From: Bryobacteraceae bacterium CoA2 C42
GTDB lineage: Bacteria > Acidobacteriota > Terriglobia > Bryobacterales > Bryobacteraceae
Length of the DNA stretch: 64,000 nucleotides
Direction of reading: 5' to 3'
NCBI GenBank assembly: GCA_019931245.1
Contig: JAINDL010000019.1
Span: 120,211 to 184,210 of the forward strand
This document shows positions 7,445-16,802 of the stretch, in pieces (position 1 is the first letter of the stretch; each line of letters begins with the position of its first letter). A program made the position numbers and the translations under genes. The notes under the pieces were generated by a model. The model worked only from the letters and a program-made list of their open reading frames with translations, did no database searches and had not been told where the DNA came from.

Positions 7445-10087
7445 TTAGGAGTAGAGGAAAGCGCCGTCATCGCCGATGGTGACGTCGATTGCCTCCTTAT
7501 GTTCGCCCGCCGCCATCATGGCCAGAATTTGGTTGGAGATATCGGGCAGTAGGGAGTTGGTGAGGATGTTGTCCACGTTGCGGGCGCCGCTTTCGACTTC
7601 CGTGCAGCGGGCGGCGACGGCATCGAGAACCTTGTCGTCATAGCGGAGGACCATGGCGTGGTTCTCTTTGAGGCGGCGCTGGATTTTGCCGAGCTTCAGG
7701 CGGATGATCTGCTTGAGGGCGGCATCACGGACCGGGTAGTAGGGGATGATCACCATGCGGCCGAGGAAGGCGGGCTTGAAGACCTTGTCGAGCTCCGGCT
7801 TGATGGTTTTGACGATGCCGGCGGGGCTGGGGGCGGTCTCCGGGTCGGCCGTCAGCTTCATGATCTGGTCGGTGGCGGCGTTGGTGGTGAGGATGATGAT
7901 GGTGTTCTTGAAGTCGATCTCGCGGCCTTCGCCATCTTCCATCTGCCCCTTGTCAAAGACCTGGAAGAAGAGTTCGAGCACATCGGGATGGGCTTTTTCC
8001 ACCTCGTCGAGGAGGACGACCGAGTAGGGCCGGCGCCGGACGGCTTCCGTCAGCACGCCGCCTTCGCCGTAGCCGACGTATCCGGGGGGCGAGCCTTTAA
8101 GCGTCGAGACGGTGTGGGCCTCCTGGAACTCGCTCATGTTGATGGTGATCATGTTGCGCTCGCCGCCGTAGAGGAGGTCGGCGAGGGTGAGGGCCGTTTC
8201 GGTCTTGCCGACGCCGGAGGGTCCGACGAGCATGAAGACGCCGATGGGCTTGTTGGGGTCCTCCATTTTCGCCTTCGAGACCTTGATGCGCTGGGCGATG
8301 GTGTCGAGGGCGTGGTCCTGGCCGATGACCCGCTGGGTGAGCTGGGCGGTGAGATTGAGCGTGTTTTCAATCTCGTCCTTGAGCATCTTGCCGACCGGGA
8401 TGCCGGTCCAGGAGGAGATGATCTGGCTAACGGCCTGGCCATCGAGGCAGACGCCCATGAGCGGCGTTTCGCCCTGGAGCTGTTTCAACTCGTCATCGAG
8501 CTGCGCCAACTCCTCGCGCATCGGTCCGAGTTCGACCGCAGCGTTCGATTCGTGGGCCTTTTCTTCGATGCGTCCGCGCAGTTCGCGCAGCTTCGCCACG
8601 AGGCCGGATTCTTTGTCAAAGCGCTTCTTGAGGGCTTCGACATCGGTCCTGGAGGTGGCGAGTTCGTCGTCAATCGCGGCGAGTCGCTTCGAATGATCGG
8701 TGCCGACGGCCTGTTCGCGGGTGAGGACGCGCTGCTGGACTTCGAGGTCGTCGATACGGCGGTTGAGGTCTTCAATGGCCGCCGGGGTGGAGTTCTGGCC
8801 GAGGGCGAGTTTGGCGCAGGCGGTATCGAGGACGCTGACGGCTTTATCGGGCAGTTGGCGGCCGGCCACGTAGCGGTGCGAAAGGCGGACGGCGGCTTCG
8901 AGCCCCTCATCGAGGATTCGGACCTGATGGTGTTTTTCGAGCATACTGACGATGCCGCGCATCATCACCATGCAGACAGCCTCGGTGGGTTCTTCGACCT
9001 TGACGACCTGGAAGCGGCGGGCGAGCGCGGGGTCCTTTTCAAAGTACTTTTTGTACTCGCTCCAGGTGGTGGCGGCCACGGTGCGCATCTCGCCGCGCGC
9101 GAGGGCGGGCTTGAGCAGGTTGGCGGCATCGCCCTGGCCGGCCTGGCCGCCGGCGCCGATCATGGTATGGGCTTCGTCGATAAACAGGATGATGGGCTTG
9201 GGGCTGGACTTGATCTCCTCGATGAGACCCTTCAGACGGTTTTCGAACTCGCCTTTGATGCCGGCGCCGGCCTGCAGCAGGGCGAGGTCGAGCGAGTGCA
9301 GTTCGACGTTCTTGAGCGGCGCGGGCACGTCGCCCTGCACAATGCGGAGGGCAAAGCCTTCGACGACGGCGGTCTTGCCGACGCCCGGTTCGCCGGTGAG
9401 AATCGGGTTGTTCTGGCGGCGGCGGAGCAGGATGTCGATCACCTGGCGGATTTCGCCATCGCGGCCAAGGACCGGGTCGATCTTTCCTTTCCGGGCCTTT
9501 TCGGTGAGGTTTTCGGTGTAGGCGTCGAGGTTGGGCTGCTTGCCGCTGCCCGCCTTGGCCGCGCCTGCCGCGCCGCCGCCCGCCGGACCGGCCGCCGCGA
9601 GCGGCGCCACGGACTCGTTCGAGGCATCGACAATCGCGGCGAACTCCTTTTTCAATCCCTCGGCATTGACCTTCTGCAGCTCCTTTGAGACCTCGCGCAG
9701 CATGCGGGCGAGTTCTTCGTGGGTCAGGAGAGCGAGCAGAGAGAGCCCGGTGCGGATCTGCCCGTCGCCGAACTCGATCGAGCCGATGGTCCAGGCCTCG
9801 GTGAACATCTTGAGCAGGGAGGGTGCGATGGCCGGGGTGCGGGCGTTGCCGGTTTTCAGGCGGTCGAGGCTGCGGTCGAGCTCCTGCGTCAGACGCGAGG
9901 CGTCGACCCCGAAGTGGCGCAGGATGTGCGCCGCGTCGCTATCGGTCGCATCGAGCAGTTTACGAAGAAAGTGCTCAATTTCAATATCATAATGGGTACG
10001 GGACAGCGCCAGGCCGGCGGCGCCTTCGAGCGCGGCGCGGGTGGTCTGGTTGAGTTTGCCGATCAGGCTTTTTAGATTTACGCTCAT
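7445..10087 (-). CDS. clpV: Type VI secretion AAA+ ATPase ClpV (TssH)
   Basis: Two Walker A motifs (GEPGVGKTA, GPSGVGKTE), Clp N-domain; real start MSVNLKSLIGKLNQ at 10087 rather than ORF start 10234. Confidence 0.95.
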   Translation of the reverse strand: MSVNLKSLIGKLNQTTRAALEGAAGLALSRTHYDIEIEHFLRKLLDATDSDAAHILRHFGVDASRLTQELDRSLDRLKTGNARTPAIAPSLLKMFTEAWTIGSIEFGDGQIRTGLSLLALLTHEELARMLREVSKELQKVNAEGLKKEFAAIVDASNESVAPLAAAGPAGGGAAGAAKAGSGKQPNLDAYTENLTEKARKGKIDPVLGRDGEIRQVIDILLRRRQNNPILTGEPGVGKTAVVEGFALRIVQGDVPAPLKNVELHSLDLALLQAGAGIKGEFENRLKGLIEEIKSSPKPIILFIDEAHTMIGAGGQAGQGDAANLLKPALARGEMRTVAATTWSEYKKYFEKDPALARRFQVVKVEEPTEAVCMVMMRGIVSMLEKHHQVRILDEGLEAAVRLSHRYVAGRQLPDKAVSVLDTACAKLALGQNSTPAAIEDLNRRIDDLEVQQRVLTREQAVGTDHSKRLAAIDDELATSRTDVEALKKRFDKESGLVAKLRELRGRIEEKAHESNAAVELGPMREELAQLDDELKQLQGETPLMGVCLDGQAVSQIISSWTGIPVGKMLKDEIENTLNLTAQLTQRVIGQDHALDTIAQRIKVSKAKMEDPNKPIGVFMLVGPSGVGKTETALTLADLLYGGERNMITINMSEFQEAHTVSTLKGSPPGYVGYGEGGVLTEAVRRRPYSVVLLDEVEKAHPDVLELFFQVFDKGQMEDGEGREIDFKNTIIILTTNAATDQIMKLTADPETAPSPAGIVKTIKPELDKVFKPAFLGRMVIIPYYPVRDAALKQIIRLKLGKIQRRLKENHAMVLRYDDKVLDAVAARCTEVESGARNVDNILTNSLLPDISNQILAMMAAGEHKEAIDVTIGDDGAFLYS

Positions 10088-10095
10088 GTGCTCAC

Positions 10096-11202
10096 CTAGA
10101 AACGAAGTATGGCATCGGCGGCGTCGGCTTGACGCGGAGCCGTCTTGACCCACGAAGTCCATCCGAGTTGGATGTTTTCGAGGGCGAACTCTTCTTCCTC
10201 GCACACGGCGGCGGGCCGGGGGCCGAGATGGCACTCGGGCACCTCCGCTTTGGCGAGAATTAGCTTGACTTCAAAATCAATTGTCGGGCCGCCGAACAGG
10301 CGGACCAACGCCTTCAGGGGTTCATGGCCGCTGCCGTGGGGCAGGAGGCCGCAGTAGCGTTCGAGTGACAGGGGCCCGAGGATAATCCGCACGGCGGACT
10401 GCTGATCGTACACCTCGTCGCCGACGACGGCGCCGAAGCCGAGTTGCTCGGAGATGGTAGCGTCCTCGGCATCAAGGCAGCACTGTGACTCTTCAATGAG
10501 GGGATACCAGCCGCCGATGAACTGTTCGACCTCGCACGGGACGTCGAAGTAGTCAGACACCAGATTGCGGAGCGCGGAAGCTGAGCGAGCGCGCTGGCTG
10601 AGGAGGCCGGTGTAGAAGATGAGCGAGTCGTCAGGGAGGGGCTGGCGGTTTGCAAGGCCCGGCGTGCCGAGTCCGATGAGGTCGAGCAGGTGGTGCGAAA
10701 AGCGGTCCCGGTCGCCGCGCTCGTAGGCGATGGGGAAGCGGTACTTTTCCCAGGCCTGGTAGAAGAGGGAGATGATCCGGTGGTTGAAGAGGTCGAAGAA
10801 GGACGCGGCGGTATTGTCCCGGGCGCGCATGCGTTCCCGCAGCAGTTCGGTGTAGTAGAGCGGCAGAACGCCCTGCGGCCCCGTGAGGCCCATGAAGTTC
10901 ACCTTGACACGCGCCGGCTGGCCCTCGACGAACTCAATACCCTCGATGGCGCTGGCCGGGAAGCCCATCTCCTGGTTGACTTCAAAGTGCGCCACCTCCG
11001 AAGCCGGCACGCTGAAACGGCCCACCGGCGCGCGATCCGGCGAGAGACGTTCGAGCAGGCGGACGGCCTGGAAGAAGTCGAACTCATAGCCCCGTTCGGC
11101 CAGCCGCTGCTGCAGCAGCGCCATGCCGGGCCGGTAGGCGGGCGGCGCCTCTGGCAGCGACGGGTCTAGAGAAGAATCTGGTGGCCGGTTCTCGGAGGCC
11201 AT
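10096..11202 (-). CDS. tssG: Type VI secretion baseplate protein TssG
   Basis: 368 aa, YEFDFFQAVRLLERL and FMGLTGPQGVLPLYYTELLRERMRARDNTAASFFDLFNHRIISLFYQAWEKYRFP, characteristic of TssG/VasB; follows tssF. Confidence 0.95.
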   Translation of the reverse strand: MASENRPPDSSLDPSLPEAPPAYRPGMALLQQRLAERGYEFDFFQAVRLLERLSPDRAPVGRFSVPASEVAHFEVNQEMGFPASAIEGIEFVEGQPARVKVNFMGLTGPQGVLPLYYTELLRERMRARDNTAASFFDLFNHRIISLFYQAWEKYRFPIAYERGDRDRFSHHLLDLIGLGTPGLANRQPLPDDSLIFYTGLLSQRARSASALRNLVSDYFDVPCEVEQFIGGWYPLIEESQCCLDAEDATISEQLGFGAVVGDEVYDQQSAVRIILGPLSLERYCGLLPHGSGHEPLKALVRLFGGPTIDFEVKLILAKAEVPECHLGPRPAAVCEEEEFALENIQLGWTSWVKTAPRQADAADAILRF

Positions 11203-13007
11203 GCGCCCAATACCTCCTTTCGCTGCCGGGTCCGCACCGTGAGCTGGCTAAAGCTGTTCATGTTGACATAGAGGGCCAGAAAGCGGTCCATCACGCTGGC
11301 AAACAGATAGGCGCCGGCGCCGACGAACTGCTCTTCGTCGAGTTCGACGTCGATTTTCAGACCGCGGGCAAACGAGATACCGTTCTCGGAGACGAGCCGT
11401 GCGAAGTGCCGCTGGCTGGTGATCGAACTGATGCCGAGGATTTGCTTCTGCAGCGCCGGCGAATTTTCGAAATCGTACAGGCGGAGAATCTCCTGGAAGG
11501 CCTCCTTGCCTTCGTCGACGAGCGAGAGGTAGTTCAGCGCGAGGTGCGAGATCAGCCGCCAGAGCGCACCTTTACCGACGGGGGGGCGGACGGGCGAGGT
11601 CATCTTGCGCAGGACCGTCACTTTGCGGATGGGCGCCAGGCCCTGCGGCTCGAGATCGCCCAGTTCGTTGCCGATGGGCATGCGCGGCGGCAGGTCGCGG
11701 TTCGAACAGATGGTACGGACGGTGATGGCGTCGAAGTCGGGTCGCATGGGCCGGCCGGAGAGATCGACGAGCGAAAGCGACATCTCGGTGCCGTCGTCGT
11801 TGCGGCGGTTGCTTTGGCGACGGGTGGCCTGCCAGAAGGTCTGCCCTTTGTCGCGGGCGATGCCGTGGCGATAGGAATAGAAAGGCTCGAAGTAGGTGAT
11901 CTCGCTGGTGGACGGGTTCGAACTCAGCACCTCTTCAATCGAGAAGACCTCCATGGCAAGGGGGCGGCGCACGTCGGGCACGATGTTGTACTCAGTCTTG
12001 TTGTGCGTGAGTAGAATGGGTTCGGCGGTCTGTTTGAAGAGGTTGATGATCGGGGTGCAGTTGAGCTTGAGCGTGGCGGGGCCGACGCCGACTTCGAGCT
12101 GCTGCATGCGGTCCGGCCGTTCGAACCGGTTGATGAGGATGACGATCTCAAAGCCGGTTTTGAAGCCGGCGCCGGCGACCTCTTCAAGGCCCGAAAGTTC
12201 GACGAAGAAGAACTTTTCGGGGAAGTGGAAGAACTCCTGAATCAGCCGGTAGCCTTCAAAGCTGCGGCGCGGATAGGGGATCAGGGCTTCGTTTTCGGCA
12301 AAGCCGGCCGGCTGCAGGCAGCTGGCCGGCAGCACGACGGGCGGTTTGCGCGAATTGGGCGTGAGATCGCGCAGCAGGATCTGCGCCGTGTTGTTGCACA
12401 GCAGCTCGTACAGGGAATGGATCATCGACGCTTCGCCGTTGAGGAAGAAGCGCAGGGAGCGCAGATTGAGCTTATCAGCCTGGACGCCGGGCGCAAAACG
12501 GACTTCGGTGCGCAGGGCGGCGGTGGCGCCGGAGGACTTGGGGGCAGGCGAGAGGCGGTCCGGCGATTTCCAGGCCGTCCCGCCGACCATGAGCGGCCAC
12601 AACGTGACGTCGAAGCAGGTGCGGAAGCGGAGGGGCAGGCCGTCGATGGGGCGGGAACTGAGGACGGCGCCGCGGGGGACGGGGAAGCCCGTGATCAGGG
12701 CGGCATTCTCGGGATCCGACGACAGTTCGGCGATGGACATCGAAGGGATCGGGCGGACGAAGTGCGGGTAGACGACCCCGAGCAGGGCTTCGGTGATCTC
12801 GGGAAACTCGTCGTCGATCTTGAGATGGACGCGGCCGGCGAGAAAGGCGAACGCCTCGATCATGCGTTCGACGTGCGGGTCTTCGCACTGTGTCGGCTCG
12901 AGCGTCAGCCGGCTGGCGATCTTCGGGTACTTTTCGGCGAACTCGGCGCCCATCTGGCGCAGGAAGGTCAGCTCGCGCTCATAATAATGGAGAAGCTCGT
13001 CCCGCAC
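11166..13007 (-). CDS. tssF: Type VI secretion baseplate protein TssF
   Basis: 613 aa, MRDELLHYYERELTFLRQMGAEFAEKYPKIASRLTLEP... typical TssF/VasA start. Confidence 0.96.
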   Translation of the reverse strand: MRDELLHYYERELTFLRQMGAEFAEKYPKIASRLTLEPTQCEDPHVERMIEAFAFLAGRVHLKIDDEFPEITEALLGVVYPHFVRPIPSMSIAELSSDPENAALITGFPVPRGAVLSSRPIDGLPLRFRTCFDVTLWPLMVGGTAWKSPDRLSPAPKSSGATAALRTEVRFAPGVQADKLNLRSLRFFLNGEASMIHSLYELLCNNTAQILLRDLTPNSRKPPVVLPASCLQPAGFAENEALIPYPRRSFEGYRLIQEFFHFPEKFFFVELSGLEEVAGAGFKTGFEIVILINRFERPDRMQQLEVGVGPATLKLNCTPIINLFKQTAEPILLTHNKTEYNIVPDVRRPLAMEVFSIEEVLSSNPSTSEITYFEPFYSYRHGIARDKGQTFWQATRRQSNRRNDDGTEMSLSLVDLSGRPMRPDFDAITVRTICSNRDLPPRMPIGNELGDLEPQGLAPIRKVTVLRKMTSPVRPPVGKGALWRLISHLALNYLSLVDEGKEAFQEILRLYDFENSPALQKQILGISSITSQRHFARLVSENGISFARGLKIDVELDEEQFVGAGAYLFASVMDRFLALYVNMNSFSQLTVRTRQRKEVLGAWPPRTGHQILL

Positions 13008-13019
13008 CGCGCTCTTCCT

Positions 13020-13511
13020 CTACCCGTTGCCCTTGACGACGTAGGCTTGACTGGTCAGGTCGAGCATCGTGTCGAAGGTGACGCGTTCGGGTGCCGGGTC
13101 CATGTCGAGCAGCCCGTCGATGCGGAAGCGCAGTTGCTTCGAGCCGGGTTCCACCGGTTCCATGAAGACTTTGGGGTTGCGCAGCCGCGGTTCAAACATG
13201 GCGACCGTCGATTCGAGCATCCAGGTGAGCCGGTTCTGGTCGCGGGAGGAGTGGAGGCCGAAGTTGGTCAGGTCCGGCAGGCCGTAGTTGAACAGCGAGC
13301 GGGTGAGCTCGCTTTTGGCGTCGACGGACTCCTCTTTGATGCGGCGCGAGTTGAGCAGCCATTCGAGATCGCGCTTGACGGCGGCCTTGAGCAGACGGAT
13401 CGACTGGGCACGGGACAACCGCGCCTCGGCGGTGGGACTCTTCGGCTCGCGGTCGATCAGACGGTCAAGCACCGAGAGCGTTACGTTCTGATCGAAGTCA
13501 CCTTTGGCCAT
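13020..13511 (-). CDS. tssE: Type VI secretion baseplate protein TssE (gp25-like)
   Basis: 163 aa gp25-like: SVLDRLID...LKAAVKRDLEWLLNSRR...LFNYGLPDL...FRIDGLL; position between tssA and tssF. Confidence 0.93.
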   Translation of the reverse strand: MAKGDFDQNVTLSVLDRLIDREPKSPTAEARLSRAQSIRLLKAAVKRDLEWLLNSRRIKEESVDAKSELTRSLFNYGLPDLTNFGLHSSRDQNRLTWMLESTVAMFEPRLRNPKVFMEPVEPGSKQLRFRIDGLLDMDPAPERVTFDTMLDLTSQAYVVKGNG

Positions 13512-13517
13512 CGCGGT

Positions 13518-15356
13518 TTACCGGCTGACGCTCAACGCTTGCCCGGGATCGAGGCGGCAGATCCTGGCGAACAGGGCTTTCGCCGCCGGGCTTTCGCTGT
13601 CCTGCCGCCGGAGACAGCGGTAGAGCAGCAGGAGCGGATGGGCCACGGCCTCCACCGGCTCCCAGTCTTCGAGGCGCCGGGAGTCGATCTCGGCGGCGAG
13701 TTCATCCAGGATGGAGTGAGCGATGGCCTCGTTACCGGTCTCCATGCATAAGGAAGCCAACTGCGTCCGGCGGAGGAATCGCCCGCGGCCGCTGCGTTCG
13801 ACGGCGGCTTCGCGCGCCATCAGATCCATGGCTTCGCGGATCCGGCCGCCGCGCGCGGCGTCGCGGGCCAACTCCCAGGCGTCGGGCGGGGCCGGTTCGC
13901 CGGATTCCCCCTCCACCGGGGCGGCTTCGACGGGAGGCGGCGCGTAGGAGGGCTCAGGCGCCGGCGCGGCGCTCACCCCGGCGAGGACTTCGGCCTTCAG
14001 CCAGTTGGTGGTTTCGGCGTTGGCGGTGGGGGTATCGTCCATCAGGGTCATGTCGAGCAGGCCCGGATAGTCGGTCAGCAGGGCGCGCAGAGCGGCCTTG
14101 ATGCCGTTCTGGAGCCCGGCGTAGTAGTAGCCGAGTTCGGCGCAGGCCTGGGCGGCGTAGCGGTGCACGTCGAGCCAGCCCCGGCCGCAGGGCAGCGCAA
14201 TGGCCGCTTCGGCGGTGTCGAGCACCCCCTGCCAGTTGTAGTCTATCGCATGCTGCTTGAGCTGCTGGCGAATCTCGGTGGGTGGAGGTTCGAGCAGCCT
14301 GGCGTCGATCGTCTCGCCGCAGGCGCGTAATTCGCCGTGGCGGAGCCCTACGAGCATCAGGTAAGGGGCCGGGGAATAGGCGTCTTCGCTGCGCAGAAAC
14401 TTCGCGGCGGAGACGACGCGCGCGATCGCATCCTCGCGATCCACCGGTTCGGCGGCGAGCGGCCCCGATCGCTTTACAACGCGGGCCGCCGGGGCGGCGG
14501 CCACTGCGGTCGATTCGTAGTAAGTGGTCTCCGCTTCCTCGACAACGGTCTGTTCCTCATAAACCTCGTCGCGGGGCTCATCGGGCTCCTTCTCGCGCTT
14601 CCGATTGAGAAGAATGTTGACCGTTTGGCGCACTTTTTCGAGCGCGCCCCGCAGGCTGGTCCAGCCCGGCGCCATGTCGCCGAACTTTTCCTCGCAGACG
14701 ATCTGCAGAGCCTCAAGCGACTCGAGACACCCGTCGATGCTTTCAAGCTGCGTGACGTACCAGGCTTTGGGTGTGGCGTTGAACTCTTTGTCGAAATCGT
14801 CGCCGCTGATCTTGCCCTCGCGAGTCTTTTCAAGAAACGCTTCGAGCTTGGTGCTGTCGTTTTCGGCATCCGCCTTGTAGCCAACCTTGCGGGACTCCTG
14901 GTAGCGGATATCGCTGTAACCGGCCGAGGTGCGGACAATCGGCACCATGTGGATCTGGAGATTGAAGTTCCCCAGCCACTGTAGCGGCGTGGCCCGAAAC
15001 TCCGCGTCGCCGTCTTCGAGTTCCGGGTACAGCGTGTCCCAGAAGTTTTCGACGAGACCCTTGATCATGTCCAGCGACTTCCGGAACTCGCCGAAGCCCT
15101 CTTTCCGCAGGTGGGCTTCGGTGAGCCACGCGGCCAGCTGCAGGTCCTTGGTCTTCGTGGCCAGAGACTCTCCGGCCAGCTTCATGACCGTGTTCCAGTC
15201 AGCCAGTTTTCGTTCCCGCTGCCACTCCCCCACCGGCCCTTCGTCGTCCTCCCGCCGGGCCTCTTTGATTTTGTCGTAGACCGGAGTGTAGTAGAGGTAC
15301 TCTCCGCTGGGATTGTCTCCCGGGATGGGGTTGAGCAGGTCTTCGCGGAGAGGCAT
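13518..15356 (-). CDS. tssA: Type VI secretion protein TssA (ImpA N-terminal family)
   Basis: 612 aa; N-term LLNPIPGDNPSGEYLYYTPVYDKIKEARREDDEGP, VENFWDTLYPELEDGDAEFRATPLQWL are ImpA/TssA hallmarks. Confidence 0.93.
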   Translation of the reverse strand: MPLREDLLNPIPGDNPSGEYLYYTPVYDKIKEARREDDEGPVGEWQRERKLADWNTVMKLAGESLATKTKDLQLAAWLTEAHLRKEGFGEFRKSLDMIKGLVENFWDTLYPELEDGDAEFRATPLQWLGNFNLQIHMVPIVRTSAGYSDIRYQESRKVGYKADAENDSTKLEAFLEKTREGKISGDDFDKEFNATPKAWYVTQLESIDGCLESLEALQIVCEEKFGDMAPGWTSLRGALEKVRQTVNILLNRKREKEPDEPRDEVYEEQTVVEEAETTYYESTAVAAAPAARVVKRSGPLAAEPVDREDAIARVVSAAKFLRSEDAYSPAPYLMLVGLRHGELRACGETIDARLLEPPPTEIRQQLKQHAIDYNWQGVLDTAEAAIALPCGRGWLDVHRYAAQACAELGYYYAGLQNGIKAALRALLTDYPGLLDMTLMDDTPTANAETTNWLKAEVLAGVSAAPAPEPSYAPPPVEAAPVEGESGEPAPPDAWELARDAARGGRIREAMDLMAREAAVERSGRGRFLRRTQLASLCMETGNEAIAHSILDELAAEIDSRRLEDWEPVEAVAHPLLLLYRCLRRQDSESPAAKALFARICRLDPGQALSVSR

Positions 15357-15359
15357 CGC

Positions 15360-16103
15360 TTACTCTTCGGTCGCTTCGGTGGCCGGCGCGGCTTCGGCCC
15401 GGTCAAAGACCAGTTTGCGCAGTTCGAGGATCGGCAACTCCTCCCCGTCCACCAGGAGCATCTTCTGTCCGATGGGACAGACCTCGCCCTTTTCGTTTTC
15501 GTACCACTCGCTGACGCGTCCCAGTTTGACGTTGTCGTCGGCGTCCGTGCTGGCGTCCCAGGTGAGGGCGGGCAGCAGAACTTCGCCGAGCTCCATCGCC
15601 TTGAACTCGGGACCGGTGCGGACGAGCGCGGGAATCCAGATCAGGTCGCGGACCCGCTTGGGCGGCATCGCCTCGATCTCTTCAATATGTTTGAAGGGGA
15701 TCCAGATGTAGGCGCCGGCGGCGTAACATTCGAGACGCGGCCCAATCCGCGGGTCGGCGTCGACCAGGGTTGCAAACCGCCGGCCGTTCAAGGTCCCGGT
15801 GAGGGGGGTCTCGGCGGCATCGGCGACGTGGGTGGGATAGTCGCCCTTGGCAAATGTCTCTTTTCGTGTTTTTTCGGCGTGCAGGGCGGACAGATACAGC
15901 ACCGTCCCCAGTTTGGCATCGCCGCTCGAATCGGCCAGTACTTGTAGCTGCTTCTGCGCGCGATCATACTCGCCCGCGAAAGTCAGCAGTTCGAACAGAA
16001 AGGTCCGGCGCCGAACATCGGCCGGGTTGTCCCGGACCTCGCCGTTCAGCGCCTGAATCGCTTCCTTCAGCTTTCCTGCCTGATAAAGATCCTTGGCTGT
16101 CAT
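15360..16103 (-). CDS. tagJ: T6SS accessory protein TagJ/ImpE family
   Basis: 247 aa; MTAKDLYQAGKLKEAIQALNGEVRDNPADVRRRTFLFELLTFAGEYDRAQKQL, typical ImpE N-terminus. Confidence 0.9.
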   Translation of the reverse strand: MTAKDLYQAGKLKEAIQALNGEVRDNPADVRRRTFLFELLTFAGEYDRAQKQLQVLADSSGDAKLGTVLYLSALHAEKTRKETFAKGDYPTHVADAAETPLTGTLNGRRFATLVDADPRIGPRLECYAAGAYIWIPFKHIEEIEAMPPKRVRDLIWIPALVRTGPEFKAMELGEVLLPALTWDASTDADDNVKLGRVSEWYENEKGEVCPIGQKMLLVDGEELPILELRKLVFDRAEAAPATEATEE

Positions 16104-16140
16104 GGGTCAGAAGGCTATGCCGCCGAAGGCAGGAAGGCGA

Positions 16141-16638
16141 CTAGCCGCCCTTGTTCTGGACGAGGGTCCACTTCGAGGCGACCTTACCGGAGGGTTTGCC
16201 CGTCTTGTGGTCGGTCTGGGTGTACTCCCATTCGATGTCACCATAGTTGAAGGAGACCTCTTCGAGCGGTAGCGTGTCGCCGCTCCTGACCGAACCGCCG
16301 GGGCGAACACTGGTGATGATGCAGTCGCCCATGGTGATCTTGTAGTAGAGCTGTTTGTCGCCCGTGGCGCGGCACAGTTCGAGTTCGATCTTCTTGATGT
16401 GCGTGCCGTTGCAGCAGAACAGGTTCAGCTTCGGCGTGGTTTTGTCGAGGTTCTTCACGATCGACAGATCCATGTGGTCGCAGCGGCCAGCAGTCGCCGC
16501 GCCCGTCGTTGAGCGCTGTCCGCCGGCGGTCTGCACGATCCCCATCGAAAAGCTGTGGAGCTCAATCCACTCTTTGTGCTTGTCGTCCTGCGACTCGCCC
16601 GGAATCCCGTCCAGTTTCAAAAAGGCATCAAATGGCAT
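16141..16638 (-). CDS. hcp: Type VI secretion tube protein Hcp (TssD)
   Basis: 165 aa; MPFDAFLKLDGIPGESQDDKHKEWIELHSFSMGI...DLSIVKNLDKTTPKL...LEEVSFNYGDIEWEYT. Confidence 0.96.
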   Translation of the reverse strand: MPFDAFLKLDGIPGESQDDKHKEWIELHSFSMGIVQTAGGQRSTTGAATAGRCDHMDLSIVKNLDKTTPKLNLFCCNGTHIKKIELELCRATGDKQLYYKITMGDCIITSVRPGGSVRSGDTLPLEEVSFNYGDIEWEYTQTDHKTGKPSGKVASKWTLVQNKGG

Positions 16639-16760
16639 GGTCTTATCTCCTGAGTAACTTGCGGTAGAAACTTTTGTTAGTAGTGAGCGAATAGTCTCGG
16701 TTATCGCACCGGAAGGTTTTCGCCAAGTCAGCTTTTCTTGTAAGCCGGTTCACTAAATAA

Positions 16761-16796
16761 CGCGGGGGCCGGAGGGAAAACCCATCAGCCCCCGCG
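16761..16796 (-). terminator. GC-rich hairpin between tssC and hcp (terminator/attenuator or RNA-processing element)
   Basis: Perfect 9-bp stem CGCGGGGGC (16761-16769)/GCCCCCGCG (16788-16796), inner GGG-TTTT-CCC, followed on minus strand by TTATTTAG; 6 nt after the tssC stop. Confidence 0.6.
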
Positions 16797-16802
16797 CGGA
16801 AA

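Noticed and set aside
10088-10234. N-terminal extension of the clpV ORF
   Set aside because: Arg-rich sequence before the clear ClpV start MSVNLKSLIGKLNQTT; overlaps the tssG 3' end.
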